DNA of 64,000 bases from Marinomonas ushuaiensis DSM 15871 (GTDB lineage: Bacteria; Pseudomonadota; Gammaproteobacteria; Pseudomonadales; Marinomonadaceae): NCBI RefSeq assembly GCF_000521805.1, contig NZ_JAMB01000007.1, forward strand, positions 62,001-126,000, in the 5' to 3' direction. Position numbers and translations under genes: made by a program. The notes beneath the pieces were generated by a model, which worked only from the letters and a program-made list of their open reading frames with translations, was not told the origin of the DNA and did not search any database. Of this stretch, positions 48,582 through 58,349 are shown piece by piece. Within the stretch, counting starts at the first letter, position 1, and each line of letters starts with the position of its first letter.

Positions 48582-50882
48582 ATGGCTAAGAAAACTCCAG
48601 CAAAATCTACACGTAAGTCCCCGACCAGAAAGAAAAAAACACCTAAATCTTCATTTGTTAGGAGGATGTTTCGTGGATTTTTTAAATGGGGACTTATTTT
48701 TTCCTTAATTGCCAGTATTCCTTTTTCTGTCTGGGTCTGGTGGTTGAATTCTCAGGTCGTAAGTCGTTTTGAAGGGCAAAAATGGCAAGTGCCTTCGGAA
48801 GTCTATAGTGCTCCTGTCATTCTTAAAAGTGGCGCCCCTTGGAAAAAACAAGATTTAGAAAATCTATTGGAAGAAACCGGTTATCGGTTTGGTCGTAATA
48901 GTCAAAATGTTGGTTGGGCAGCCCGAAGTCAAACTAAGGTTAGCGCGCATCTACGTTCTTATGTCGATCATTTAGGTTTTCATGAAAGTGAAAGACGAAT
49001 ATTTTCTTTTCAGAACGGTTATCTCGTTATTAAAACGTTGAATGGCTCGGAAGTTGAAGAGGCTAGAATTGAGCCTCAACGTATTGGCTTTTTATACGGT
49101 GGTAATACAGAAAGCCGACAAATACTAAGATACGAAGAAATTCCTAGTACTCTCATTGATATTCTTGTCTCTGTGGAAGACCAAGACTTTTATGAGCATT
49201 GGGGAATCTCTTTAACTGGTATTGCTCGTGCTGTAGTTGTTAATTTTACTCACGGTTCACGTCGTCAGGGTGGTTCAACTTTGACTCAGCAACTGGTTAA
49301 AAATATGTTTTTGAGCTCTGAGCGAACCTACACGCGAAAGCTAACCGAAGTTGTTATGAGTTTGTTACTTGAATATCATTACTCCAAAGAAGCCATTATT
49401 ACTGCTTATATGAACGAAGTGTATTTGGCTCAACTAGGCAGCAGTGCTTTACACGGTTTCGCTGCGGCCAGTCAGCATTTCTTTGGACGTCCTCTTAATG
49501 AATTGAATATCGATGAATTCGCGCTTCTGGTTGGTATGGTAAAAGGTCCGTCTCTTTATAATCCGGAGCGTTCTCCTAATCGTGCGAAAGCACGCCGTAA
49601 TACAGTATTAGGTGTATTGAAGAGCCAAGGGCGCTTATCAGAGAACGATTACAATAGTTTGATAAAACAACCCATTCGTCTGGCGAATAAACAAAAAGAG
49701 CGTTCGGTTTACGGGGATTATCTCGACCTTGTGGCAATGCAATTGTCGCGAGATTTTGACGAGACTACATTGGCTACGAAAAATTTACGGATTTATACCG
49801 GCGTCGATATTCGTGCCCAGCGAGCCGCAAGTTTAGCTATGCAACGTCAGGTGAATGCTTTGGAAAAACGTGACCCGAAATTAAAAGGCTTACAAGGTGC
49901 AATGGTGGTTACTGATCGAGAATCAGCGCAGGTTCGTGCCATTGTTGGTTCCAGTGGTGAGTATTACACTGGTTTTAATCGTGCTCTAGGTGCGGTTAGG
50001 CCGATTGGCTCATTGGTTAAGCCACCTCTGTATTTATCCGCGTTAGCAACAGGGCGCTATACCTGGTGGTCCAAAATTGAAGATAAACGCTTGCGGTTTG
50101 ATGTTGGCGGACAAATTTGGGAACCAGAAAACTACGATCGTAAAACCCATGGTGTTGTTCATTTGTATGAAGCTATGGCGAAATCTTATAATTTAGCGAC
50201 GGTAAATTTGGCGCAACAAGTCGGCTTTGATCGAATTGGCGACACCTTGCGACAATTAGGGGTGAAGAGGCCTTTCACAATGCATCCGGCGATGGCATTG
50301 GGGGCCTTGGAATTATCACCTTTTGAAGTGTCTCGACTCTTCCAGCCTATTGCTTCTCAAGGGAAGAGCAGTGAATTGGGCGTTGTGCTTGCCGTAATGG
50401 ATCAAGACGATCATTTGATGAAGCGCTTTGATCAGAAAAATGAAGTACCTTTCACTGATGCTGTACTTGCTGTGACATTAGATGGCATGACGAAAACCCC
50501 AAAAATAGGCACCGCTAGAGCGGCGCAAGCGGCGTTTCCAGGGCTTAATTTCGCTGCAAAAACAGGTACAACAAACCAACAGAAAGACAGTTGGTATATT
50601 GGTATAACAGGAGATTACTCCACGACAGTATGGCTTGGCGATGACGACAATGTTCCGTTAAGCATAACGGGGAGTAGTGGGGCTCTGAAAGTGTGGATTG
50701 ATTTCACTAAAAACGTGAACCCTAGATCTTTGCCAGACAGTTTGCCTAGCGGCGCTGCACGTTTTAACGTGTTGGATGATAAATTTGAAATTGCAGCTGA
50801 TCGTTGTAATGATAAAACACCGTTAGCCTTTATTTTAGGCACTGAACCGAAAGACAGTTCTTCTTGTTTTTGGCCTTTTTAA
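48582..50882 (+). CDS. mrcB: Bifunctional penicillin-binding protein 1b
   Basis: Polymerises and cross-links peptidoglycan. 766 residues from ATG 48582 (MAKKTPAKSTRKSPTRKKKT); TTG 48549 is less likely. A basic cytoplasmic tail is followed by one membrane helix (about 35-60), a UB2H-like region, the glycosyltransferase GT51 domain (catalytic VEDQDFYEHWG), and the transpeptidase: GSLVKP (SxxK), SYNLA (SxN) and AKTGTTNQQKDSW (KTG). The order and motifs identify PBP1b rather than PBP1a. Confidence 0.94.
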   Translation: MAKKTPAKSTRKSPTRKKKTPKSSFVRRMFRGFFKWGLIFSLIASIPFSVWVWWLNSQVVSRFEGQKWQVPSEVYSAPVILKSGAPWKKQDLENLLEETGYRFGRNSQNVGWAARSQTKVSAHLRSYVDHLGFHESERRIFSFQNGYLVIKTLNGSEVEEARIEPQRIGFLYGGNTESRQILRYEEIPSTLIDILVSVEDQDFYEHWGISLTGIARAVVVNFTHGSRRQGGSTLTQQLVKNMFLSSERTYTRKLTEVVMSLLLEYHYSKEAIITAYMNEVYLAQLGSSALHGFAAASQHFFGRPLNELNIDEFALLVGMVKGPSLYNPERSPNRAKARRNTVLGVLKSQGRLSENDYNSLIKQPIRLANKQKERSVYGDYLDLVAMQLSRDFDETTLATKNLRIYTGVDIRAQRAASLAMQRQVNALEKRDPKLKGLQGAMVVTDRESAQVRAIVGSSGEYYTGFNRALGAVRPIGSLVKPPLYLSALATGRYTWWSKIEDKRLRFDVGGQIWEPENYDRKTHGVVHLYEAMAKSYNLATVNLAQQVGFDRIGDTLRQLGVKRPFTMHPAMALGALELSPFEVSRLFQPIASQGKSSELGVVLAVMDQDDHLMKRFDQKNEVPFTDAVLAVTLDGMTKTPKIGTARAAQAAFPGLNFAAKTGTTNQQKDSWYIGITGDYSTTVWLGDDDNVPLSITGSSGALKVWIDFTKNVNPRSLPDSLPSGAARFNVLDDKFEIAADRCNDKTPLAFILGTEPKDSSSCFWPF

Positions 50883-50921
50883 GAAACTATATAGCTTTTA
50901 ATTTGTAAGGAGTGGTACAGA

Positions 50922-51761
50922 ATGCGACTGCATACCAACATATTTTTTTGCCTTATAACGGGTCTTTTTTATACTGGTATTGCGTTTGGAGAGGTAAATA
51001 ATAGACAGGCTTCTATTTCTACCTGTACTGCTATTACGGCGACTGGTAACTCTGAGTATCCTCCTTTTTTATGGCGTGAAGCTCCTGATTCAAAAGAGCT
51101 CAGTGGCGTAAATCGCCTTATCATCGATGAAGTTAGTCGACGTATTGGTATACCTATCAAACTTATCCATGTTGGTCCTTGGTCACGGGCTCAAATTGAA
51201 GTGGAAAATGGTCGTGTTGATTTAATGGCTGGCGCTTTTTACACCAATGAACGTGCTAACTATATGGATTATTTCACCCCTGTTATGTTGCATACAACAA
51301 GTGTGGTTTGGCAGCAAAAAGACAAGCAATTTGAGTTTAGTAAAAAAGAAGACTTAGAAGGGCGATGGGGCATAACGGTTATTAACAACAGCTTTGGTCA
51401 AGAGTTTGACCAATATGCTAAAAGCAATCTGAATATATTATCAGTGGCCAGTTTGTCTCAGGCTTTACGTATGTTGGCGGTGGATCGAGTAGATTATGTT
51501 TTGTATGAAAAAAATCCAGCCCATGCTTACGCAACTATTTTGGAGTTGTCAGATAAGATTGTTCCCGCTTCGCCATATATTAGTAGCGAAGGTTTGTATT
51601 TAACTATGTCTAAAAACTCGCCTTGTAATATTCCCTCCGTTAAGAACCAAATCGCCCTTGCTCTACAGGGTATGAGTAATGATGGTTTTACAGATAAAGC
51701 GCTGGTTGATGGCATGCATTATTGGGATAGTCGTAGTCGTGCGGATTTGTTACCAGAATAA
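50922..51761 (+). CDS. Periplasmic solute-binding protein, SBP_bac_3-like
   Basis: 279 residues. A signal peptide ends near IAFGEV. The mature fold looks like amino-acid-type binding proteins: EYPPFLWREAP near the start, then VNRLIIDEVSRRIGIPI, ENGRVDLMAGAFYTNERANYMDYF, DLEGRWGITVINNSFGQEF and ALRMLAVDRVDYVLYEKNPAH. No permease or ATPase lies beside it, so it may be an orphan sensor-type binding protein. Ligand unknown. Confidence 0.82.
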   Translation: MRLHTNIFFCLITGLFYTGIAFGEVNNRQASISTCTAITATGNSEYPPFLWREAPDSKELSGVNRLIIDEVSRRIGIPIKLIHVGPWSRAQIEVENGRVDLMAGAFYTNERANYMDYFTPVMLHTTSVVWQQKDKQFEFSKKEDLEGRWGITVINNSFGQEFDQYAKSNLNILSVASLSQALRMLAVDRVDYVLYEKNPAHAYATILELSDKIVPASPYISSEGLYLTMSKNSPCNIPSVKNQIALALQGMSNDGFTDKALVDGMHYWDSRSRADLLPE

Positions 51762-51869
51762 ATATGTTTTTGAGCTTTTGAGAAGAGTGCTATGTAAATC
51801 GATCCATTTATTACGCTTCCGGTAGTAACCATATATTTTGGTGTGTTTTGAGTTGTTTCTTAAGGCTGT

Positions 51870-51895
51870 GGTTATCCACGTAACCTGTGGATAAC
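51870..51895. other. Inverted pair of DnaA-box-like sites
   Basis: TTATCCACG (51872-51880) faces TGTGGATAA (51885-51893, i.e. TTATCCACA on the minus strand), the second being a consensus DnaA box and the first differing in one base. Together they form the hairpin GGTTATCCAC / GTGGATAACC with a 6-base loop. It lies in the 272-base gap between the solute-binding protein and ribE, which shows no gene. Confidence 0.5.
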
Positions 51896-52033
51896 CCTAT
51901 TGGTGAAATTATGATAACGTTTGCAAGCCTAGGGTATATAGGGCTTTGGTCATGAATGTTCATTTCTTCTTCGTTTTTTGATTTAGTGTACATTTATTAA
52001 CTAGTATAAATTGTATAGGTGATAGGGCGTTTT

Positions 52034-52666
52034 ATGTTTACAGGTATTGTTCAGGGAACGGCAAGTGTGCAGGCGGCGCATCAAATTGGTCGTAATAAAC
52101 GTCTTGAGGTCGTGTTCCCTGCAGGTGTGATGTTAGGCCAGCAATTAGGTGCGAGTGTCGCTATTAATGGTGTTTGTCTGACTGTTTCTGAGATCGGCCA
52201 CGACGTGCTGACATTTGATGTAATTGATATGACGTTAGAACTGACGAATATTGGTCTTCTTCAGGCTGGTGACTCAGTAAATTTTGAGCGTGCCGCTAAA
52301 ATGGGTGATGAGGTGGGTGGTCATGTTATGTCTGGCCATATTATGACTACGGTTTCTGTATCTCGAATCGAGAAAGTTGAAGAAAGTGTTCATATTCGTT
52401 TTACAACTGACCGCCAGAACGAGGTGGACGCACGACGTTACTTGTTCAATAAGGGGTATGTTGGGCTAAATGGCTCAAGTTTAACCATCAGTAATATCGG
52501 TGATGACTGGATTGAAGTCTCCTTAATTCCTGAAACACTTAGATTGACAACGTTTGGTATTTTATCTGTTGGCGATAGGATAAACCTAGAAATTGATGCC
52601 CACACGCAAGCTACGGTTGATACAGTTGAACGTATTTTAAAAGAAAGAGGAATCGTTTTACCTTAA
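52034..52666 (+). CDS. ribE: Riboflavin synthase, alpha chain
   Basis: Dismutates two 6,7-dimethyl-8-ribityllumazine molecules to riboflavin. 210 residues from ATG 52034 (MFTGIVQG), with AGGG seven bases upstream. Two lumazine-binding beta-barrel repeats (about 1-95 and 98-190) each contain the typical MFTGIVQ / GHVMSGHI patterns; the second repeat is in GYVGLNGSSLTIS. It stands alone, without other rib genes; no FMN riboswitch was recognised. Confidence 0.9.
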   Translation: MFTGIVQGTASVQAAHQIGRNKRLEVVFPAGVMLGQQLGASVAINGVCLTVSEIGHDVLTFDVIDMTLELTNIGLLQAGDSVNFERAAKMGDEVGGHVMSGHIMTTVSVSRIEKVEESVHIRFTTDRQNEVDARRYLFNKGYVGLNGSSLTISNIGDDWIEVSLIPETLRLTTFGILSVGDRINLEIDAHTQATVDTVERILKERGIVLP

Positions 52667-52873
52667 ATATGGTTAAACGGTTTGGTTATTAAGAATAAGT
52701 AGACATCAAACCGCCATGTTTTATGTCTAAGGCAATACGATTGTAAGCTGGCCTAGAATACTATCAACTCCCCTAGACACTCTGTATAATGCCTCGCATT
52801 CGTTTCATCGTTTTCTTAGCATTGCATTCAAAAAAGTACAGATTTTGAATGAAATCCTTTATCAGAGTAAAAA

Positions 52874-54676
52874 ATGTCTAACAATCTCAAGCATATACGC
52901 AATTTCAGTATCATCGCTCATATCGACCACGGTAAATCGACTTTAGCAGACCGTTTTATTCAAACTTGTGAAGGTTTGAGTGAGCGAGAAATGTCTGCAC
53001 AGGTTCTCGATTCCATGGACATCGAACGTGAGCGTGGCATTACTATCAAGGCTCAAAGTGTGACGCTGGATTATCACGCGAAAGACGGCCAAACTTACCA
53101 GTTGAATTTTATCGATACGCCGGGACACGTGGATTTTTCTTATGAAGTATCTCGTTCGTTGGCTGCCTGTGAAGGTGCTTTGCTGGTGGTTGATGCCGCG
53201 CAAGGTGTAGAGGCTCAGTCGGTTGCTAACTGTTATACGGCAATCGAGCAAGGGCTTGAAGTGATGGCCGTGTTGAACAAAATTGATTTGCCACAAGCGG
53301 ATCCTGTTCGTGTGAGTGCTGAAATTGAAGAAATTATCGGCATTGATGCTATGGATGCGGTGACGTGTTCAGCCAAAACGGGCGTGGGTGTGGATGATGT
53401 TCTTGAGCGTTTGGTTGCGACTATTCCACCGCCAGAAGGCGATGTTGATGCGCCTCTTCAAGCTCTGATTATTGACTCTTGGTTTGATAACTATTTAGGC
53501 GTTGTTTCACTTGTTCGTATCAAACAGGGCACTTTGCGTAAGAAAGATAAGATTTTTATTAAATCTACCAAACAAACTCACCCTGTTGATATGGCCGGTA
53601 TTTTTACACCAAAACGTAAAGAAACGGGCGTTCTGAGAGCCGGTGAAGTAGGTTATGTTGTTGCAGGTATTAAAGACATCCATGGTGCGCCAGTGGGTGA
53701 TACCATTACTCATTCTTCTACACCAGATGTTGCTCAATTAGCGGGTTTCCAGAAAGTGAAACCTCAAGTCTACGCCGGTCTTTTCCCTGTTAGTTCTGAC
53801 GAATATGAAGACTTCCGTGTTGCGTTGAATAAGTTAACGCTGAACGATGCGTCTTTGTTTTTCGAACCAGAAAGTTCCGATGCACTTGGTTTTGGTTTCC
53901 GTTGTGGTTTCTTAGGAATGCTACACATGGAGATTATTCAAGAGCGTCTAGAACGTGAATACGATCTTGATTTAATCACAACTGCACCAACGGTTGTCTA
54001 TGAAATTGAATTGAACACAGGTGATGTCATCTATGTAGATAGCCCATCTAAGATGCCTGATCCAGGAACAGTTAAAGAAATGCGCGAACCGATTGTGGAG
54101 GCCAATATTCTGGTGCCACAAGAATACCTAGGTAATGTAATTACCTTGTGCATCGAGAAGCGTGGTATTCAAAAAGACATGCTTTATGTTGGTCGCCAAG
54201 TGCAACTGCGTTATGAATTACCCATGAACGAAGTAGTTATGGATTTCTTTGATAAATTAAAATCTTGTAGTCGTGGTTTTGCGTCTCTTGATTACAGTTT
54301 CTCTCATTTTAGTGCGGCTCCGCTTGTGCGTTTGGATATTTTGATCAACGGTGAACGAGTGGATGCATTGGCTTTGATCATGCACAAAGATAACGTGCAA
54401 TATAAGGGTCGTGCTCTGTGTGAAAAAATGAAAGAGCTGATTCCTCGTCAAATGTTTGATGTGGCGATTCAAGGTGCGGTGGGTGCAAAAGTAATTTCTC
54501 GTACAACAGTAAAAGCATTGCGCAAAAACGTTATCGCGAAATGTTACGGCGGTGACGTAAGTCGTAAGAAAAAATTATTACAGAAACAGAAAGACGGTAA
54601 GAAACGTATGAAGCAAGTTGGTAACGTTGAAGTGCCACAATCTGCTTTCCTTGCTGTATTGCAACTAGATAGCTAG
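52874..54676 (+). CDS. lepA: Elongation factor 4 (LepA)
   Basis: A ribosome-bound GTPase that helps with stalled or misplaced translocation. 600 residues. G1 is AHIDHGKST, switch 2 DTPGHVDF, G4 NKID; domains II and V follow EF-G, and the C-terminal lysine-rich tail ([16 protein letters not shown]) is LepA-specific. It heads the lepA-lepB-rnc-era-recO-acpS run. A TATAAT-like word lies at about 52785 with no clear -35. Confidence 0.97.
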   Translation: MSNNLKHIRNFSIIAHIDHGKSTLADRFIQTCEGLSEREMSAQVLDSMDIERERGITIKAQSVTLDYHAKDGQTYQLNFIDTPGHVDFSYEVSRSLAACEGALLVVDAAQGVEAQSVANCYTAIEQGLEVMAVLNKIDLPQADPVRVSAEIEEIIGIDAMDAVTCSAKTGVGVDDVLERLVATIPPPEGDVDAPLQALIIDSWFDNYLGVVSLVRIKQGTLRKKDKIFIKSTKQTHPVDMAGIFTPKRKETGVLRAGEVGYVVAGIKDIHGAPVGDTITHSSTPDVAQLAGFQKVKPQVYAGLFPVSSDEYEDFRVALNKLTLNDASLFFEPESSDALGFGFRCGFLGMLHMEIIQERLEREYDLDLITTAPTVVYEIELNTGDVIYVDSPSKMPDPGTVKEMREPIVEANILVPQEYLGNVITLCIEKRGIQKDMLYVGRQVQLRYELPMNEVVMDFFDKLKSCSRGFASLDYSFSHFSAAPLVRLDILINGERVDALALIMHKDNVQYKGRALCEKMKELIPRQMFDVAIQGAVGAKVISRTTVKALRKNVIAKCYGGDVSRKKKLLQKQKDGKKRMKQVGNVEVPQSAFLAVLQLDS

Positions 54677-54727
54677 CCAGACAGTCGAACAGGTGTGCGA
54701 ATGCGCGCCATAGTGGAGAAGTGAAAA

Positions 54728-55552
54728 ATGGGTTTTGATTTCGAATTGATACTGGCCGTTGCGTTTTTAGTGACGGGAGCCTTTTGGGTCTTTGACCGTG
54801 TTGTTTATTATCCTAAGCGCAAAGAAATTTTGGATAATATGGCGACTGAAGCACGAGACGTTTTACATAAAGATGCTCAACAGCGATTGGCTGAAACGCC
54901 TAAATTTGTTGCTGAGGTGAAATCGTATTTTGTCATTATTGCTGTGATTTTTTGCCTTCGCTCATTTGTGGTCGAACCTTTTCAAATTCCGTCTGGTTCT
55001 ATGTTGCCGACGTTGAAAATCGGCGATTTCATTCTGGTGAACAAATTTGATTACGGTATTCGTCTGCCTGTTTTAAATACAACGATTATCCCAACGACTC
55101 AGCCAGAACGTGGTGATGTTGTTGTATTTAAATATCCTTTGGATCCTAGTCTAAACTATATTAAACGTTTAATTGGCCTTCCTGGCGATCAAGTTAGCTA
55201 TCATAATAAAGTTTTGACAGTAAACGGTCAGCAAGTCAGTAAAGACTTACTGAGTAAACTGTCAATTTCTCTAAACCCAAGCAGAGAGCCTGTTGAGTTG
55301 TTCAATGAGAATATTGGTGGCATAGAGCACGAAATTTATAACAGTTATCGAAATACGCCCCATGAAGGCGATTGGGTTGTGCCTGAAGGTCATTACTTCG
55401 TTATGGGTGATAATCGTGATAACAGTGCAGATAGCCGCTTTTGGGGTTTTGTTCCTGAAGAGAATATGAAAGGGCGCGCCTTTTATGTGTGGCTACATTG
55501 GGATGAATTTTTCAGTATCCCAAGTTTTAAAAACAATGGTTTGATTGAATAA
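54728..55552 (+). CDS. lepB: Signal peptidase I
   Basis: Cleaves signal peptides on the outer face of the inner membrane. 274 residues with two N-terminal membrane helices (about 4-22 and 66-84). The catalytic serine is in PSGSMLPTL and the lysine in YIKRLIGLPGD; the last signature is MGDNRDNSADSR. RBS GGAGAAG. Between lepA and rnc, as in other gammaproteobacteria. Confidence 0.96.
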   Translation: MGFDFELILAVAFLVTGAFWVFDRVVYYPKRKEILDNMATEARDVLHKDAQQRLAETPKFVAEVKSYFVIIAVIFCLRSFVVEPFQIPSGSMLPTLKIGDFILVNKFDYGIRLPVLNTTIIPTTQPERGDVVVFKYPLDPSLNYIKRLIGLPGDQVSYHNKVLTVNGQQVSKDLLSKLSISLNPSREPVELFNENIGGIEHEIYNSYRNTPHEGDWVVPEGHYFVMGDNRDNSADSRFWGFVPEENMKGRAFYVWLHWDEFFSIPSFKNNGLIE

Positions 55553-55567
55553 GTCTTTGGAGAAATT

Positions 55568-56251
55568 TTGAGCTCACAGTATCAAAAATTGAGTCGGCGA
55601 ATAGGGTATTTTTTCGCTGACCTTGGGTTACTTGAATTGGCGCTAACGCACCGTAGTTTTGGTGTGAAGAATAACGAGCGCCTTGAGTTCTTGGGAGACT
55701 CTATTCTTAATTATGTTATCGCAGAAGACCTTTTTCATCGCTTTCCGAAAGCCAAAGAGGGTGAATTAAGTCGTCTACGAGCGTCGCTGGTAAAAGGCGA
55801 TACGCTGGCAGAATTGGCAAGAGAGTTCCAATTAGGTGATTATCTTAAATTGGGTGCTGGTGAATTGAAGAGTGGCGGTTTTAGACGAGATTCTATTTTA
55901 GCCGATACTGTTGAGGGCATCATTGGTGGCATGTATTTAGACGCTGGAATGGATGTGTGTCGTCAGCATATATTGGCATGGTATAAAGAGCGTTTAGACG
56001 CCACATCATTGAAAATAGTGACAAAAGACGCAAAGACTCGTCTCCAAGAGTATTTACAAGCCCGCAAGCATGCTTTGCCTCAATACGATGTTGTAAACAT
56101 TGTTGGTGATCCTCATGATCAGACCTTTTATGTGCATTGTCATATTGAGCTTTGTGATGAATCTATTGAAGGTAAAGGAAATAGCCGTCGAATTGCAGAG
56201 CAAAATGCCGCGACTGCAGCACTGAAAAAACTGGAAAAGAAAAATGTCTGA
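55568..56251 (+). CDS. rnc: Ribonuclease III
   Basis: Processes double-stranded RNA including rRNA precursors. 227 residues; the TTG start has GGAGA eight bases upstream. The catalytic helix is [13 protein letters not shown], with [15 protein letters not shown] giving the second acidic pair. A double-stranded-RNA-binding domain covers about 155-225. Overlaps era by eight bases. Confidence 0.96.
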   Translation: MSSQYQKLSRRIGYFFADLGLLELALTHRSFGVKNNERLEFLGDSILNYVIAEDLFHRFPKAKEGELSRLRASLVKGDTLAELAREFQLGDYLKLGAGELKSGGFRRDSILADTVEGIIGGMYLDAGMDVCRQHILAWYKERLDATSLKIVTKDAKTRLQEYLQARKHALPQYDVVNIVGDPHDQTFYVHCHIELCDESIEGKGNSRRIAEQNAATAALKKLEKKNV

Positions 56252-57158
56252 CGTTGAAGTTGAAGTTACCCACTGTGGTTATATTGCCATTGTTGGACGT
56301 CCAAATGTGGGTAAATCCACTTTGCTTAATCACATATTAGGGCAAAAGTTATCCATTACTTCACGTAAGCCACAAACCACACGTGACCAGATTCTAGGCG
56401 TTAAAACGGAAGGTCATGTTCAAGCTATTTATGTTGATACACCTGGTTTGCATTTGGGTTCTGCGACAGATAAAGCGATCAACCGTATTATGAATAAAAC
56501 CGCAGCGGCTGCATTAAAAGATGTGGATGTGGTTTTGTTTGTGATTGATGCGGATCGTTGGACGGAAGAAGACGAGTCTGTTCTTCAAAAAGTGAAACAT
56601 GCTCGTTGTCCTGTTATTTTGGTCGCAAATAAAGTTGATCAGCTTGATCAAAAGGAAGACTTACTTCCACGTTTAGCAAATTTATCTGATCGAATGAACT
56701 TCTCGCAGATTGTGCCTATTTCTGCACTGCGTAATGATAATCTAGATAGGTTAGAGCGTTTGGTTGAAAGCTACATTCCTGAAGGCACGCAATTTTATCC
56801 TGAAGATCAAATTACAAATCGCAGCTCACGTTTTTTGGCCGCTGAAATTGTTCGTGAAAAAATTACGCGTCAATTAGGTCAGGAAGTGCCTTATGAGGTG
56901 GCTGTTCAGATTGAAGAGTTCGTCTACGATGAATCTGCAATACACATTAGTGCGTTGATTCTAGTCGAAAGAAATGGCCAAAAACGCATTATCATCGGCG
57001 AACGTGGTGATAAAATTAAACTCATTGGTAAAGAGGCACGTATTGATATGGAGAATTTGTTTCAACATAAAGTGATGTTGAATCTCTGGATTAAAGTGCG
57101 TTCTGGTTGGTCTGATGATGAGCGGGCGTTAGCTAGTTTAGGCTATCAGGAAGAGTAA
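56244..57158 (+). CDS. era: GTPase Era
   Basis: A small GTPase needed for 30S ribosome assembly. 304 residues. G1 [10 protein letters not shown]3 DTPGLH, G4 NKVD, then a KH domain around residues 200-290 with the segment [19 protein letters not shown]. It begins inside rnc, an eight-base overlap, indicating translational coupling. Confidence 0.97.
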   Translation: MSDVEVEVTHCGYIAIVGRPNVGKSTLLNHILGQKLSITSRKPQTTRDQILGVKTEGHVQAIYVDTPGLHLGSATDKAINRIMNKTAAAALKDVDVVLFVIDADRWTEEDESVLQKVKHARCPVILVANKVDQLDQKEDLLPRLANLSDRMNFSQIVPISALRNDNLDRLERLVESYIPEGTQFYPEDQITNRSSRFLAAEIVREKITRQLGQEVPYEVAVQIEEFVYDESAIHISALILVERNGQKRIIIGERGDKIKLIGKEARIDMENLFQHKVMLNLWIKVRSGWSDDERALASLGYQEE

Positions 57159-57163
57159 TTCCT

Positions 57164-57901
57164 ATGCGCGCTTCCGCGTATGTTATACATACTCGCCCGT
57201 TTCAAGACAGTAAAATCTTGCTGGATGTTTTAACACTTGAGCAAGGTTTAATTAGAGGTGTATGGCGGTTGCCAAAAAAAGAGGCTCGGGTCATACCTGG
57301 GCCTTTTTTGTGTTACGAGATGGAATACATTGGTCGTAGCGATTTAAAAACGGTGAAAAGCCTAGAGTCCTTAACATCAGCTTTATCGTTAGAGGGGTTG
57401 CCTCTATACGCCGCTTTTTATGCTCATGAATTACTTGAAAAGCTTTTGCCGCTTAACCTACCTTTACCTGATGTGTTTACACTTTATAAATGGCTGATAG
57501 AGAGTTTACCTACTGGTGCTGCTATTGCGCCGTTATTACGACGATTTGAAGTGGGTTTGTTTTCAGAATTAGGTGTTGCTATTAATATGGTTTCTACAGG
57601 TCGAGGTGAGTTGGTTCAAGCAGATCAGCTTTATCAGTTTCATTATAAATTTGGGTTAAGGCCTTATTATGGTGAAACACCTAAACAACTGCCGATGTTG
57701 TTTGTCGAAGGGCGTGTGGCTTTAGATTACCATTCTGGTAAATGGATGGATAAACAAGTATTGAGTCTAGCAAAAGAGTTGCATCGTAATTGGCTGGATG
57801 GCTTATTGAATGGTAAACCGATTGACTCTAGACGTCTGTTGCCGAAGCAACCTTTTCAAGGTGAGCGACATTTAGGTATTCCTATTTTTCGTAGCTTATA
57901 A
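57164..57901 (+). CDS. recO: DNA repair protein RecO
   Basis: Helps load RecA at single-strand gaps with RecF and RecR. 245 residues. An N-terminal OB-fold (ASAYVIHTRPFQDSKILLDVLTLEQG) precedes the helical part. It is six bases after era. In many gammaproteobacteria pdxJ lies between recO and acpS; it is missing here. Confidence 0.93.
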   Translation: MRASAYVIHTRPFQDSKILLDVLTLEQGLIRGVWRLPKKEARVIPGPFLCYEMEYIGRSDLKTVKSLESLTSALSLEGLPLYAAFYAHELLEKLLPLNLPLPDVFTLYKWLIESLPTGAAIAPLLRRFEVGLFSELGVAINMVSTGRGELVQADQLYQFHYKFGLRPYYGETPKQLPMLFVEGRVALDYHSGKWMDKQVLSLAKELHRNWLDGLLNGKPIDSRRLLPKQPFQGERHLGIPIFRSL

Positions 57902-57962
57902 TGTGTCGTGATGAATGACTGTTTGAAGAAAGTCGATCTGAAAAGACGTTGAGGAAAGAGAT

Positions 57963-58349
57963 TTGATTATCGGAATAGGAACGGATTTGGTTGATATCGC
58001 TCGTATTGCTATGTCCATTGAGCGACTAGGCGAGCGTTTTATTGACCGTATTTTAACGCCAGAAGAAAAACAGCGTTGGTCAGAAATCGGAAATCTAGAA
58101 AAATCGAATGCGTTTGTTGCTAAGCGTTTTGCAGCCAAAGAAGCGGCTGTAAAAGCATTAGGTACGGGTATTGGTTCGGGCGTTAGTTTTCAGCATTTTA
58201 CGGTAAGCAACTTATCAACAGGTCAACCGATATTAATAGTGGATGATTCTATTTTAGCTCGATATGACTTTCCTGTTTCTTGGCATTTAAGCCTAACGGA
58301 TGAGAAAATGTATGCTCAGGCGTTTGTTGTACTTGAATCCAAGGTTTGA
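57963..58349 (+). CDS. acpS: Holo-[acyl-carrier-protein] synthase
   Basis: Transfers 4'-phosphopantetheine to acyl carrier protein. 128 residues. TTG start with GAGGAAAG upstream; motifs IGIGTDLVDIARI and FAAKEAAVKALGTG are complete, holding the magnesium ligands. Its last 34 bases overlap the 3' end of the convergent gacS gene (58316-58349). Confidence 0.95.
   Translation: MIIGIGTDLVDIARIAMSIERLGERFIDRILTPEEKQRWSEIGNLEKSNAFVAKRFAAKEAAVKALGTGIGSGVSFQHFTVSNLSTGQPILIVDDSILARYDFPVSWHLSLTDEKMYAQAFVVLESKV

Noticed and set aside
51811..51993. 60-residue frame on the minus strand across the DnaA-box pair
   Set aside because: No support beyond being open; it runs through the hairpin and has no family resemblance.
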